From positions 1-64,000 of the forward strand of contig NZ_JOAX01000024.1 in the NCBI RefSeq assembly GCF_000720485.1: a DNA stretch of 64,000 nucleotides, given 5' to 3'. This document shows, piece after piece, positions 25,597 to 35,777 of the stretch. This stretch comes from Streptomyces ochraceiscleroticus (GTDB lineage Bacteria > Actinomycetota > Actinomycetes > Streptomycetales > Streptomycetaceae). The notes under the pieces are model-generated. The model searched no databases. It was not told the origin of the DNA and saw only the letters and a list, made by a program, of their open reading frames with translations. The translations under genes and the position numbers were made by a program. Numbering within the stretch: the first letter of the stretch is position 1; each line of letters begins with the position of its first letter.

Positions 25597-26469
25597 TTGA
25601 CTGAGCAGCTGCGAATGATGGCGGTGCACGCCCACCCCGACGATGAGTCGAGCAAGGGCGCGGCCACCATGGCCAAGTACGTGTCCGAGGGGGTGGACGT
25701 GCTGGTCGCTACCTGCACCGGGGGAGAGCGCGGCGACATCCTCAATCCCAAACTCCAGGGCGACCCGTACATCGAGGAGCACATCCACGAGGTGCGCAAG
25801 AAGGAGATGGACGAGGCCCGGGAGATCCTGGGCGTCAAGCAGGAATGGCTGGGCTTCGTGGACTCCGGGCTGCCCGAGGGCGACCCGCTGCCGCCGCTGC
25901 CCGAGGGCTGCTTCGCGCTGCAGGACGTCGAGGCCGCGGCCGAGCCGCTGGTGAAGCTGATCCGTTCGTTCAAGCCGCAGGTCATCACGACGTACGACGA
26001 GAACGGCGGCTACCCGCACCCCGACCACATCATGACCCACAAGATCTCCATGGTGGCCTTCGAGGCGGCCGGTGACGCCTCGAAGTACCCGGACGCGGGC
26101 GAGCCCTACCAGCCGCTGAAGCTCTACTACAACCAGGGCTTCAACCGGCCGCGCACGGTCGCGCTGCACGAGGCGCTGCTGGAGCGAGGCATGGAGTCGC
26201 CCTACGGCGAGTGGCTGGAGCGCTGGAAGTCCTTCGAGCGCGCCGAGCGCACGCTGACCACGTACATCCCGTGCGCGGACTACTTCGAGATCCGGGACAA
26301 GGCGCTGATCGCGCACGCCACGCAGATCGACCCCGACGGCGGGTGGTTCCGCGTCCCGATGGAGATCCAGAAGGAGGTCTGGCCCACCGAGGAGTACGAG
26401 CTCGCCAAGTCTCTGGTGGACACCTCCCTCCCCGAGGACGACCTCTTCGCGGGCATCCGCAACAATTGA
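25597..26469 (+). CDS. mca: Mycothiol S-conjugate amidase
   Basis: A 290-residue zinc amidase that cleaves mycothiol conjugates, releasing mercapturic acids for export and GlcN-inositol for reuse; it detoxifies electrophiles and antibiotics. Zinc ligands are visible in HAHPDDE (H13 and D16) and in GGYPHPDH. Length and sequence match Mca more closely than the related deacetylase MshB, notably in CTGGERGDILNPKLQG. The start is taken as the TTG at 25597, with GAGGAT upstream; an in-frame TTG at 25579 is preceded by no ribosome binding site. Confidence 0.95.
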   Translation: MTEQLRMMAVHAHPDDESSKGAATMAKYVSEGVDVLVATCTGGERGDILNPKLQGDPYIEEHIHEVRKKEMDEAREILGVKQEWLGFVDSGLPEGDPLPPLPEGCFALQDVEAAAEPLVKLIRSFKPQVITTYDENGGYPHPDHIMTHKISMVAFEAAGDASKYPDAGEPYQPLKLYYNQGFNRPRTVALHEALLERGMESPYGEWLERWKSFERAERTLTTYIPCADYFEIRDKALIAHATQIDPDGGWFRVPMEIQKEVWPTEEYELAKSLVDTSLPEDDLFAGIRNN

Positions 26470-26473
26470 CCTC

Positions 26474-26779
26474 ATGATGAGCGCGACCAGCACCCTCGCC
26501 ATGACTCATCTCGTCCCCCTTGCCAAGGACCTGGACGAGAACAAGGTGACCCCCGGAGTCCTCGGCTTCATCGTCTTCGCGGTCATCGGCGGCGCCGTCT
26601 GGCTGCTGATGAAGTCGATGAACAAGCACATGCGGAAGGTCGACTTCGAGCAGCAGCCCGACACGGCCGCCAAGAGCGACGCCGGCGACGGCGCCGACGG
26701 CGGTGACGGCCCGGAGCCGTCGGCCAAGAGCACCGCGGCCCCGGCCGCCCCGGCGAAGGGCGCACCGAAGACCACCTGA
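26474..26779 (+). CDS. Small membrane protein downstream of mca
   Basis: A 101-residue protein with one transmembrane helix (about 29-48, VLGFIVFAVIGGAVWLLM) followed by a basic MNKHMRKVDF segment and a disordered Asp/Gly/Ala/Lys tail. It starts 4 bases after mca and is probably co-transcribed. ATG codons at 26474 and 26477, and a later one near MTHLVPLAKDL, are all possible starts. Its function is unknown. Confidence 0.7.
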   Translation: MMSATSTLAMTHLVPLAKDLDENKVTPGVLGFIVFAVIGGAVWLLMKSMNKHMRKVDFEQQPDTAAKSDAGDGADGGDGPEPSAKSTAAPAAPAKGAPKTT

Positions 26780-26916
26780 GCGGGGCGGGCGGCTGCCCCG
26801 GTGGCTGCCGCCTGTCCCGTTCCGCGCGGCCCCGCGCCGCCCGGCCGGTCCGCCATGCGGCCCGGGCGGGCTTTGCGCTGCCCAGGTGGGCTGCGTGCCG
26901 GCCGCGCGGTGGCCCG

Positions 26917-29900
26917 TTACGCGGATGTCGTCCGCGGCGGGTCCGTCCTGCGTATGGATTCCAGCGGGACGCCCATGATCTCGCGGGCGTGCCGGGTCGG
27001 AACCATGCCCAGACGCCACGCCTGCCAGCCGGCCTCCGGCTCCACGCCGCGGTCCAGCAGCACCGCGAACGCCTCGGCGCAGTCCTCCAGCTTGGAGTCG
27101 CGGGCCGGGTGCGGGGAGCGCCGCAGCTCCGCCAGCTCCTCCTGGGCGACGGCCGTGCCCACCACCGAGCCGCCCGGCGAGGCCAGCGGCAGCAGTGTGC
27201 AGCGCAGAAAGCGGGCCCAGTCCTCGCCGCGCCGGTCGCCGTAGCCCGCGAAGATCTCCGCCGCCTCGTCGGCCAGCTCCAGGGCCTGCGCACTCCGGCC
27301 GTTCCCCGCGTCGATGACCGCCAGCTCCAGGCAGGACCACGCCTCGCTGTGCGGCACCCCGATCCGCTGGAAGTCCCGGCGGGCGTCCTGCAGGAGCTGG
27401 CGCGCGAAGCCGCTGTTGCGCAGCGAGCCGGTCTGCGCCGCCCGCAGGTCACGGGTGATCCGCCCGGAGTGGTGCCGGGCGCACGCCAGGCCGTACCCGT
27501 CCTGCATCCGGTTGAACATCGTGCGCGCCCGGTCGAGCTGCCGCACGCCCCCGTCCTTGTCGCCGTCCTCCTCGAGGGCCTGGCCGAGGTAGTACAGCGT
27601 CCACGCCTCGCCCCGGGCGTCCTCGTGCCGGCGGTGCAGCGGGAGGGCCTGGCGCAACTGGTCCACCGCGGGGCCCGGGTCGCCGTCCACCAGCCGGGCC
27701 CGGGCGAGCTGGGTCATCGCCCACGCCTCGCCGCGCTCGTCGTGCGTGCGGCCGTACAGCTCCAGCGCCTCCTGGAGCTCGCGCTCGGCCCGCGGCACAT
27801 CGCCCTGGCGCAGACACGCCTGGCCGAGCTGGAAGTGCGCCCACGCCTGGCCGTGCAGGCTCTCGCTCTCCCGGTGCAGCTCCAGCGCCTCGTCGAGCAG
27901 CGCGAACGCCTCGGCGAGCTGCGCCCGGTCCCGCTCCACCGCCGCCAGGGCGTGCAGCGTCCACGCGCGGTCGCCGCGCATGTCGTCCCCGCTCTGCATC
28001 GCCAGGGCCTCCCGCAGCTTCGCCGCGGCCTCGGTGAGATTGCCCTGCTGCTGGAGGGTGATGCCCAGGTCGCGCAGGGCGCGCGCCGCGCCCGCCGGGT
28101 GCTCCGCCTCGAAGTACAGGTCGACCACGGAGGACAGCGTCGTGCGTGCCTTGTCCAGCTCGCCGAGCTGACGGGCCGCGACGCCGGTGCGCCACTGGAC
28201 CGAGCGGGCCAGCAGGCCCTTGTCGGCGGCCTTCGTCAGCTCGTTCAGCTCGCCGAGGCGGTACAGGTCGCCGCGGAGCAGGCAGTAGTCGGCGAGCGCG
28301 CCGAGGAGGTGGGAGAGCGTGGCCTGGTCCACGTCCTGGTCGGCGTGGCGCAGCGCCGCCGTGATGAAGCTGGTCTCGTCGTCCAGCCACTGCAGCGCCG
28401 CGTCGAGCGAGGTGAAGCCATGCGAGCCGAAGCGGTCGGCGCGGGTGGAGGTGTTGCCGTCCACCAGGCGGATGACGGAGTCCGCGAGCTCGGCGTAGCT
28501 GCGCATCAGCCGCTCCTGGGCGGTGGACCGCTCGGCCGGGTCCTCCTCGTCCAGCAGCCGGGCGTGCGCGAAGTGGTGCACCAGGGAGTGCAGGCGGTAC
28601 CGGCTGCCGCGGACGTGCTCGACGAGCCCGGCCTCGGCCAGCCGGCCCAGCCGCCGCTCCGCTTCCTCCTCCTCGACGCCCAGCAGCGCCGCCGCCGCTG
28701 CCGTGCCCAGGCTGGCCCGGCCGACCAGCGCCAGCCGACGCAGCAGCCGCCGCTCCGTCTCGGACTGATCGGCATACCGCAGCCAGAGGGCCCGCTCGAC
28801 GGGCGTGACCGGGCCGTAGGCCGCGAGGTCCGCCGCCAGCCTCGCCGGGTCGCGCGGGCCGAGCGCGGAGCCCGCCACCCGCAGCGGCAGCGGCAGCCCC
28901 GCGCACAGCTCGCCGATCCGGTCCAGCGCCTGGGAGTCGTACGGCCCGGCCGCGTCCCCCGCCTCCGTGCCGGCGGCCCGCAGCAGCTCCTCGACGCCCG
29001 CGGTGTCCAGCGGGCCCACCGGCAGTTGATGCACCCACGCCGGCAGTCCGTCGGGCAGCTCCAGCGGCTCCCGCGCCGTCACCAGCACCAGGGACTCCGA
29101 ACGGTCCGGCACCAGCGTGCGGACCTGCTCCGGGTCGGTCGCGTCGTCGAGCAGGACCACCACGGGGAGATTGGTCAGATGCTGGTGGTACAGCTCCGTC
29201 AGCCGCTTCACGTGCTGCTCCGGCGAGGGCCGCTCGCGGAACAGCAACTGCTCGCGCGGTGCCCCGAGGCGGTTCAGCAGGTGCAGCAGCGCGTCCCGGG
29301 TGGGCAGCGGGGTCTCGCCCGGGGTCTCGCCGCGCAGGTCCACCACGCACGCCCCGCGGAACTGGTCGCGCAACTGCCGCGCGGCGCGCACCGCGAGCGC
29401 CGTCCGCCCCGAGCCCGGCTCGCCGTGCAGCACCACCACCGTGGGCTTGGTCTCCGTACTCGCGCGGGCGGCGTGCACCCACTGGGTGATCTGCGTGAGC
29501 TGGGACCGGCGGCCGGCGAACGGTCCCTGCGGGTCCGGGAGATGGTGGAAGGACTCGGCCAGCACCGACCGCCGTCGGGCCGCCGCGCTGCGGTCGCCGC
29601 CGCGGAGCTGCGGCCCGCGCCCGGCCGTCCCGGCGCTCTTGCCGCTGCCCGCCCCGCTGTTCCGCGCCGCCGCCAGCATGCGCTGCTGGTCCAGGAACGG
29701 GCGGATGCCGCGCACCTCCAGGGCCGTCAGCCACTGCAGCCGGAGCTGCTCGGGGCCGCCCGGCTGGCCGCGCATCCCCGCCTGCTGGTGCGCGGCCGGC
29801 CAGTGCCCCGCCGTCAGTTTCAGGACTGTCGCCGCGGCCCCCGCGACCGCGACCGCGGCCCCCGTGCCCAGCGCGGGCCCCGGGCCCGTGCCGTACGCCA

Positions 29901-30210
29901 GGTCGGCGGCGACGGCGGTGACCGCCGCGACCAGCGTGACCACCGCGGGCGTGCCCGTCTCCTTGCGGGTCAGCCGCTCCGTCAGCGGCCGGCGCGCCGC
30001 CGCCGCCTCGTCCAGCGCGCGCACATACGCGCCGTACTCCTCGGCGGCGCCGGCCGCGAGCTGGTCCAGCGCGTCGCGGGCCCTGCCGAGCAGGACGCCC
30101 CCGTCGACGCGTCCGCCCGAGCGGCGTACCTCTTCCTCGACCGCGCGCGCCAACAGCGCGTCCGCGTCCGCGCGATGGGCGTCGCGCAGGACAGCCGGTG
30201 AGCCCGTCAT
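26917..30210 (-). CDS. STAND NTPase: membrane helices, NB-ARC-like domain and TPR array
   Basis: A 1,097-residue regulatory ATPase-like protein. Residues about 90-145 hold two transmembrane helices. The NTPase domain (about 235-480) has a P-loop at 263-271 reading GEPGSGRTA, where Arg269 replaces the usual lysine, and a Walker B PVVVLLDDATD. A winged-helix-like segment (about 480-560) follows, then at least eight TPR repeats (about 620-1000). This layout resembles actinomycete AfsR-like and NLR-like signal proteins without a DNA-binding domain. The ATG at 30210 follows GGAGGGGG; the frame is open much further upstream without similarity. Its trigger and partner are unknown. Confidence 0.85.
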   Translation of the reverse strand: MTGSPAVLRDAHRADADALLARAVEEEVRRSGGRVDGGVLLGRARDALDQLAAGAAEEYGAYVRALDEAAAARRPLTERLTRKETGTPAVVTLVAAVTAVAADLAYGTGPGPALGTGAAVAVAGAAATVLKLTAGHWPAAHQQAGMRGQPGGPEQLRLQWLTALEVRGIRPFLDQQRMLAAARNSGAGSGKSAGTAGRGPQLRGGDRSAAARRRSVLAESFHHLPDPQGPFAGRRSQLTQITQWVHAARASTETKPTVVVLHGEPGSGRTALAVRAARQLRDQFRGACVVDLRGETPGETPLPTRDALLHLLNRLGAPREQLLFRERPSPEQHVKRLTELYHQHLTNLPVVVLLDDATDPEQVRTLVPDRSESLVLVTAREPLELPDGLPAWVHQLPVGPLDTAGVEELLRAAGTEAGDAAGPYDSQALDRIGELCAGLPLPLRVAGSALGPRDPARLAADLAAYGPVTPVERALWLRYADQSETERRLLRRLALVGRASLGTAAAAALLGVEEEEAERRLGRLAEAGLVEHVRGSRYRLHSLVHHFAHARLLDEEDPAERSTAQERLMRSYAELADSVIRLVDGNTSTRADRFGSHGFTSLDAALQWLDDETSFITAALRHADQDVDQATLSHLLGALADYCLLRGDLYRLGELNELTKAADKGLLARSVQWRTGVAARQLGELDKARTTLSSVVDLYFEAEHPAGAARALRDLGITLQQQGNLTEAAAKLREALAMQSGDDMRGDRAWTLHALAAVERDRAQLAEAFALLDEALELHRESESLHGQAWAHFQLGQACLRQGDVPRAERELQEALELYGRTHDERGEAWAMTQLARARLVDGDPGPAVDQLRQALPLHRRHEDARGEAWTLYYLGQALEEDGDKDGGVRQLDRARTMFNRMQDGYGLACARHHSGRITRDLRAAQTGSLRNSGFARQLLQDARRDFQRIGVPHSEAWSCLELAVIDAGNGRSAQALELADEAAEIFAGYGDRRGEDWARFLRCTLLPLASPGGSVVGTAVAQEELAELRRSPHPARDSKLEDCAEAFAVLLDRGVEPEAGWQAWRLGMVPTRHAREIMGVPLESIRRTDPPRTTSA

Positions 30211-30443
30211 CTGGATCCCCCTCCAGCGATGATCGCTTTGTACGCCCAGTGTTCCGTCTCTCCGTCGAATCCGGCAGCCCTGTGGATAACTCCGCCCGGA
30301 CGTGTCACCGCCCCGCAGACGATGACCGGGCCGGCCGAGGCCGGTTCCCTCAGGCCACCGCCCCGTCCCCGCGGACCCCGTACCGCCGCGGGTGTACAAA
30401 TGGCTGAGCCGGGACGCCTGATGCGACATGGGTCCGGTCGCGC

Positions 30444-31820
30444 TCAATCGGCCCGGCCGCGCGCCCTTTGGAAACGGTCCCGGCCTTCGGCGAGCGAGAC
30501 GACGGGATCGGGATAGTCGTACCGGGCCCGCTCCGGGGCCGGCAGTTTCCACGGCTCGTGCACGGCCGCCCCCGCGATCCCGTCCAGCTCCGGCACCCAG
30601 CGGCGTACATACGCCCCGTCGGGGTCGTACCGCTTTCCCTGAAGTACGGGGTTGAGCACACGGTTGGGCCGGCTGTCCGTGCCGGTGCCGGCCATCCACT
30701 GCCAGTTGAGCTGGTTGTTCGCGATGTCTCCATCCACCAGTAGGTCCAGGAAATGACGGGCGCCGATCCGCCAGTCGACATACAGCGTCTTGGTCAGGAA
30801 ACTCGCCGCGAGCAGCCGTCCGCGGTTGTGCATCCAGCCCTCGTGGGAGAGTTGGCGCATCGCCGCGTCCACCACCGGGTATCCCGTACGTCCTTCCTTC
30901 CAGGCGGCGATCTCCTGCGACGCCGCCCGCCCTGAGCGCCAGCGGTCGTGCTGGGGCCGGTAGTCCGCGACGGCCGCCGTCGGCCGGGCCGCCAGCACCT
31001 GATGGTGGAAGTCCCGCCAGCACAGTTGGCGGACGAACGCTTCGGCGCCCGCTCCACCCGCCTTGCGCGCACGGTGGACGAGCTCCGCCGGGGAGAGCGT
31101 GCCGAAGTGCAGATGCGGCGAGAGCCGGGAGGTCGCGTCCCCGGCCAGATCGTCGTGGCGGTCTTCGTACGCCGCGAGGCACGCCCGCCACCAGGCCGTC
31201 ACGCGTTTGCGTCCTTCGGTCTCCCCGCCCGTGGCCAGCCCCTCCGACACACCGGTCACCGACCTGCGGGACAGCAGGTCTTCCGACGCGACGTCACTGG
31301 GTACGCGCACCGCTCCCGGAGCGGCCAAGGGGGACCGCGGGAACACCTGCGACCAGCGGCGGAAGTACGGCGTGAACACCGCGAAGTGGTCCCTCCCCGC
31401 CGGAGTCACCTCGCCGGGCGGGAGCACGGTGGTCACCGCATCGTGAACCCGCAGGCGGCGGCCCGCCGACGCCAGGGCCTGCCGAAGCCGTGCCTCCCGC
31501 AGCAGCGCGAACCGGCTCACCCCGGCCGCCATGTGCACCTCGTGCGCATCCACTTCCCCGGCGACCCGGCACACCTCTTCCGTTGTGCTGCCCGAGCGCA
31601 CCACAAGCCGGCCGCCGCGGTCACGCAGCGCCTCATCGAGGTCGGTCAAGCAGTCCGAGAGAAACGCCCGGCGGTTCGGCGCGGCGAAACCGGCCGCTTC
31701 GATGGCGGCGTCATGGACGAACAGCGGTACCACTTCGTCCGAGGACGAGAGCGCCGCGCGCAGCGGCGGGTGGTCGTGCACCCGCAGATCGGCGGTGAAC
31801 AAAACGATCGCGACGGTCAT
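30444..31820 (-). CDS. phr: Deoxyribodipyrimidine photolyase, class I
   Basis: A 458-residue flavoenzyme that repairs UV-induced cyclobutane pyrimidine dimers with blue light. The N-terminal antenna-binding domain starts AIVLFTADLRVHDHPPL. The FAD domain has GRTGYPVVDAAMRQL, WMHNRGRLLAASFL, the DIANNQLNWQW Trp-rich segment and the TGTDSRPNRVLNP substrate pocket. Full length and motifs support an active photolyase and not a cryptochrome. The ATG at 31820 is chosen over the long open extension because the fold begins there. It lies 85 bases after the SDR-DUF2867 gene on the same strand and may share its promoter. Confidence 0.93.
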   Translation of the reverse strand: MTVAIVLFTADLRVHDHPPLRAALSSSDEVVPLFVHDAAIEAAGFAAPNRRAFLSDCLTDLDEALRDRGGRLVVRSGSTTEEVCRVAGEVDAHEVHMAAGVSRFALLREARLRQALASAGRRLRVHDAVTTVLPPGEVTPAGRDHFAVFTPYFRRWSQVFPRSPLAAPGAVRVPSDVASEDLLSRRSVTGVSEGLATGGETEGRKRVTAWWRACLAAYEDRHDDLAGDATSRLSPHLHFGTLSPAELVHRARKAGGAGAEAFVRQLCWRDFHHQVLAARPTAAVADYRPQHDRWRSGRAASQEIAAWKEGRTGYPVVDAAMRQLSHEGWMHNRGRLLAASFLTKTLYVDWRIGARHFLDLLVDGDIANNQLNWQWMAGTGTDSRPNRVLNPVLQGKRYDPDGAYVRRWVPELDGIAGAAVHEPWKLPAPERARYDYPDPVVSLAEGRDRFQRARGRAD

Positions 31821-31905
31821 CGCGCCACTCCTGGTCGGTGCTGGGCAAGGGGACGGCCTGCTGCCAACTGAGCGGGCGATCGTGCAGCATCGGCGGCCGC
31901 GGCTG

Positions 31906-33459
31906 TCATTCCTGCACCGCGCGGTGCGTTCCGTGGCCTCCGCGACCGGTCGTGCCACCGGTCGCGGCCAGCGCGATGTTGCGGGCCATGCCGCCGAACA
32001 CCACGGTATGGAAGGGGGAAACGCTCCACCAATACGCGTGTCCCAGCAGGCCGCGGGGGTGGAAGAGGGCACGTTGCCGGTAGCAGGTGCGGCCGGCTTC
32101 GTCGCGTTCCGCGCGCATCTCCAGCCAGGCGAGACCGGGAAGCCGCATCTCGGCGCGCAGCCGCAGCAGCCGTCCCGGTTCGATCTCCTCGACACGCCAG
32201 AAGTCCAGGGAGTCGCCGACCCGCAGACGGTGGGGGTCACGCCGGCCGCGGCGCAGGCCGACGCCGCCGATCAGCCGGTCCAGCCAGCCGCGTACGGCCC
32301 AGGCGAGCGGGAAGGAGTACCAGCCGTTGTCCCCGCCGATGCCCTCGATCACGCGCCACAGCGCTTCCGGCGAGGCATTGACGGTCAGTTCCCGCTGGTC
32401 CGTGTACAGGCTGCCGCCGGCCCACTCGGGATCGGTGGGCAGCGGATCGCTGGGGGCGCCGGGCACCGCGGCGGACGACCAGCGAGTGGTCACCTGAGCG
32501 TCCCGTACGCGACGGAGCGCCAGCTCAAGTGCGGTGTCGCAAGCGACCGGACGTCCTGGCCGATCGGGTACGTACCGGGCGATGTCATGCTCGCGGCAGA
32601 TGACCTCGTGGCGCAGGGATTCGGTGAGCGGCCGGGCGATCGCACCCGGCACGGGCGTGACCAGGCCGACCCAGAGACTGGACAGCCGCGGCGTCAGGAC
32701 CGGGACGGGCACGATCAGACGCCGGGGCAGGCCGGCGACCTTGGCATAGCGGCGCATCATTTCCACGTACGTGAGGACGTCCGGCCCGCCGATGTCGAAG
32801 GCGCGGTTCACCTCGGGGGGCATGGCGGCGCTGCCTACGAGGTACCGCAGCACGTCCCGCACACCGATCGGCTGAATCCGGGTGCGGACCCACCTGGGGG
32901 TGACCATGACCGGCAGCCGTTCGGTCAGGTAGCGCAGCATTTCGAAGGACGCCGAGCCGGAGCCGATGATGACCGCGGCGCGCAGCACGGTGGCGGGCAC
33001 CGCCGAATCCAGGAGGATCCGGCCCACTTCGGCGCGCGAGCGCAGGTGCGGCGACAGCTCCCGCTCGGGCACGTCCTGGGGAGTGAGACCGCCCAGATAG
33101 ACGATGCGGCGCACACCCGCGGCGGCCGCCTGCTCGCCGAAGACGCGCGCGGCCTTCCGGTCGGTCGCCTCGAAGCCGGAGCCGGTGCCCAACGCGTGGA
33201 CCAGGTAGTACGCGACGTCGATGCCCTGCATGGCCGCCCGGACGGACGCCTCGTCGGTCACATCGCCGCGGACCACCTCCGCGCGCTCGGCCCACGGGTG
33301 GTCACGCAGCTTTCCGGGCGACCGGGCCAGACACCGCACCCGGTAGCCGGCCGCCAGCAGTTCCGGCACCAGCCGGCCCCCGATATAGCCCGTCGCGCCG
33401 GTCACCAGGCATGCCGGTCCCGGCCCTGTCCGCGGCGCTGCGCCGTCACCGCTCACCAT
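31906..33459 (-). CDS. SDR epimerase-like protein fused to a DUF2867 domain
   Basis: A 517-residue two-domain protein. The N-terminal half is an extended short-chain dehydrogenase with the NAD(P)-binding motif VTGATGYIGGRLVPELL near residue 20 and the NmrA/YbjT-like spacing YLVHALGTGSGF. The C-terminal half (about 330-500) matches DUF2867, a START-like SRPBCC domain (ELTVNASPEALWRVIEGIGG). Its substrate is unknown. It precedes the photolyase gene, a pairing seen in other bacteria, which hints at light or UV-stress regulation. GCGGAGGCGTTC before the ATG at 33459 supports this start. Confidence 0.85.
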   Translation of the reverse strand: MVSGDGAAPRTGPGPACLVTGATGYIGGRLVPELLAAGYRVRCLARSPGKLRDHPWAERAEVVRGDVTDEASVRAAMQGIDVAYYLVHALGTGSGFEATDRKAARVFGEQAAAAGVRRIVYLGGLTPQDVPERELSPHLRSRAEVGRILLDSAVPATVLRAAVIIGSGSASFEMLRYLTERLPVMVTPRWVRTRIQPIGVRDVLRYLVGSAAMPPEVNRAFDIGGPDVLTYVEMMRRYAKVAGLPRRLIVPVPVLTPRLSSLWVGLVTPVPGAIARPLTESLRHEVICREHDIARYVPDRPGRPVACDTALELALRRVRDAQVTTRWSSAAVPGAPSDPLPTDPEWAGGSLYTDQRELTVNASPEALWRVIEGIGGDNGWYSFPLAWAVRGWLDRLIGGVGLRRGRRDPHRLRVGDSLDFWRVEEIEPGRLLRLRAEMRLPGLAWLEMRAERDEAGRTCYRQRALFHPRGLLGHAYWWSVSPFHTVVFGGMARNIALAATGGTTGRGGHGTHRAVQE

Positions 33460-33669
33460 GAACGCCTCCGCTCCGCGTCGGATCCCGCCTCCCAGTTTTC
33501 CCCGCCCCGGACGCCCCGGCGACCGGTGCCAGGGCCCCATCGGGCACAGCGTGGCCGGAATGCAGGAGCGGAAAGACGCGCACAGCATGTCACCGGACCG
33601 ACTCCGCCCCGGCCGGCGAAACGCCTGCGGGGTTGGGCTGAGCGGTCCTCGTCGTGAGACGATGCCGGT

Positions 33670-35697
33670 ATGAATCGACTGGCTGAATCCCAGTCCCCTT
33701 ACCTGCTCCAGCACGCCGAGAATCCGGTGGATTGGTGGCCGTGGTCCACCGAGGCGTTCGAGGAGGCGCGGCGGCGCGGTGTCCCGGTTCTCCTCAGCGT
33801 CGGGTACAGCAGTTGCCACTGGTGTCACGTCATGGCGCACGAATCGTTCGAGGACGAGGCCACCGCCGCGCTGCTGAACGAGAACTTCGTGTCGGTGAAG
33901 GTGGACCGGGAGGAGCGTCCGGACGTCGACGCCGTCTACATGGAGGCCGTCCAGGCCGCCACGGGGCACGGCGGCTGGCCGATGACGGTCTTCCTCACGC
34001 CGGACGCCGAGCCGTTCTACTTTGGTACCTACTTCCCGCCGGCGCCCCGCCACGGCATGCCCTCGTTCTCCCAGGTCCTGGAGGGCGTGAAGAGCGCCTG
34101 GGCGGACCGCAGGGAGGAGGTCGGCGAGGTCGCGGGGAAGATCGTGCGCGATCTCGCCGGCCGTTCGCTGGCCGTCGGCGGGGCGCAGCCGCCGGAGCGC
34201 GAGGACCTGCTCGCCGCCCTCATGCAGCTCACCCGGGAATTCGACGCGACCCGCGGCGGATTCGCCGGCGCGCCGAAATTCCCGCCGTCGATGGTGCTGG
34301 AATTCCTGCTGCGCCACCACGCGCGTACCGATTCCGAAGGCGCGCTGCAAATGGTGACGGCCACCTGCGAGGCGATGGCGCGCGGCGGCATTTACGACCA
34401 GCTCGGCGGCGGATTCGCGCGCTATTCCGTGGATGCGGAATGGGTGGTTCCGCATTTCGAGAAGATGCTGTACGACAATGCGCTGCTGTGCCGGGTGTAC
34501 GCACACCTGTGGCGCGCCACGGGCTCCGGTCTCGCCCGCCGTATCGCCCTGGAGACCGCCGACTTCATGGTCCGCGAACTCCGCACCGACCAGCTCGGCT
34601 TCGCCTCCGCGCTGGACGCCGACAGCGACGACGGGTCGGGCCGCCACGTGGAGGGCGCGTACTACGTCTGGACGCCCGAGCAGTTGGCCGAGGTGCTGGG
34701 GGAGAAGGACGCGCAGGTGGCCGCCGAGTACTTCGGCGTCACCGAGGAGGGCACCTTCGAGGAGGGCGCCTCCGTGCTCCAGCTCCCCGACACCGACGGC
34801 CTCCTGGACGCCGACCGGATCGCGGGCATCAAGGAGCGGCTGCTCGCAGCGCGCGAGGAGCGGCCCCGCCCCGGCCGGGACGACAAGGTCGTGGCCGCCT
34901 GGAACGGTCTGGCCATCGCCGCGCTCGCGGAGACCGGCGCGTACTTCGACCGCCCGGACCTCGTCCAGGCCGCGACCGACGCCGCCGACCTGCTGGTCCG
35001 CGTCCACATGGACGGCCGGGCGCGGCTGCACCGCACCTCGCGCGACGGCATCCCCGGCACGAACTCCGGTGTCCTGGAGGACTACGCGGACGTCTCCGAG
35101 GGCTTCCTCGCGCTCGCCCAGGTCACCGGCGAAGGCGTGTGGGCCGACTTCGCCGGCCTGCTCCTGGACACCGTGCTGGTCCACTTCCGGGGCGAGGACG
35201 GCTCGCTGTACGACACCGCGGACGACGCCGAGACGCTGATCCGCCGCCCCCAGGACCCGACCGACAACGCCACGCCCTCGGGGTGGACCGCGGCGGCCGG
35301 CGCCCTGCTCTCGTATGCGGCGCTGACCGGCAGCTCGCCGCACCGGGAGGCCGCCGAGCAGGCGCTCGGCATCGTCAAGGCGCTCAGCGGCCGCGCCCCG
35401 CGCTTCATCGGCTGGGGGCTCGCGGCCGCCGAGGCGCTGCTGGACGGCCCGCGGGAGGTCGCGGTGGTCGGCTCGTACGACGACGAGGCCACCCGCGAAC
35501 TGCACCGCACCGCGCTGCTGGGCACCGCGCCCGGCACGGTGGTCGCGGTCGGCGAGCCAGGGAGCGAGGAGGTGCCGCTCCTGAAGGACCGGCCGCTGCT
35601 GGACGGCCGCCCCGCCGCGTACGTATGCCGCGACTTCACCTGCGAGCGGCCCACCGCCGACCCGGGCGAACTGGCGGAGCGTCTGAAGCAGCACTGA
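33670..35697 (+). CDS. DUF255 thioredoxin-like protein, YyaL/SSP411 family
   Basis: A 675-residue protein with an N-terminal thioredoxin-like DUF255 domain (about 1-165, with the SSCHWCHVM motif containing a CxxC pair) and a long (alpha/alpha)6-barrel-like C-terminal part resembling N-acylglucosamine 2-epimerase or glycoside hydrolase folds. The family is widely conserved and its biochemical role is unsettled. Length is normal. No ribosome binding site precedes the ATG, but GACGAT sits 7 bases upstream. It is divergent from the SDR-photolyase pair and followed by a strong hairpin. Confidence 0.9.
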   Translation: MNRLAESQSPYLLQHAENPVDWWPWSTEAFEEARRRGVPVLLSVGYSSCHWCHVMAHESFEDEATAALLNENFVSVKVDREERPDVDAVYMEAVQAATGHGGWPMTVFLTPDAEPFYFGTYFPPAPRHGMPSFSQVLEGVKSAWADRREEVGEVAGKIVRDLAGRSLAVGGAQPPEREDLLAALMQLTREFDATRGGFAGAPKFPPSMVLEFLLRHHARTDSEGALQMVTATCEAMARGGIYDQLGGGFARYSVDAEWVVPHFEKMLYDNALLCRVYAHLWRATGSGLARRIALETADFMVRELRTDQLGFASALDADSDDGSGRHVEGAYYVWTPEQLAEVLGEKDAQVAAEYFGVTEEGTFEEGASVLQLPDTDGLLDADRIAGIKERLLAAREERPRPGRDDKVVAAWNGLAIAALAETGAYFDRPDLVQAATDAADLLVRVHMDGRARLHRTSRDGIPGTNSGVLEDYADVSEGFLALAQVTGEGVWADFAGLLLDTVLVHFRGEDGSLYDTADDAETLIRRPQDPTDNATPSGWTAAAGALLSYAALTGSSPHREAAEQALGIVKALSGRAPRFIGWGLAAAEALLDGPREVAVVGSYDDEATRELHRTALLGTAPGTVVAVGEPGSEEVPLLKDRPLLDGRPAAYVCRDFTCERPTADPGELAERLKQH

Positions 35698-35706
35698 CCG
35701 CCGGGG

Positions 35707-35748
35707 AGCGGGCCCGTCTCCGTACCGCCGTACGGAGATGGGCCCGCT
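35707..35748 (+). terminator. Long terminator hairpin after the DUF255 gene
   Basis: The arms 35707-35725 and 35730-35748 are complementary over 19 pairs with one G-T mismatch, around a CGCC loop. Confidence 0.75.
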
Positions 35749-35764
35749 GTACGCAGACGGGCGC

Positions 35765-35770
35765 TAGCGT
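35765..35770 (+). promoter_or_regulatory. Candidate -10 box of a leaderless oxidoreductase transcript
   Basis: TAGCGT lies 7 bases before the ATG at 35778, which has no Shine-Dalgarno sequence. Confidence 0.4.
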
Positions 35771-35777
35771 CGGATCC

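Noticed and set aside
26989..30201. A 1,070-codon plus-strand frame opposite the STAND gene
   Set aside because: The minus-strand protein has coherent domains and TPR repeats; the plus frame is its mirror in a codon-biased region.
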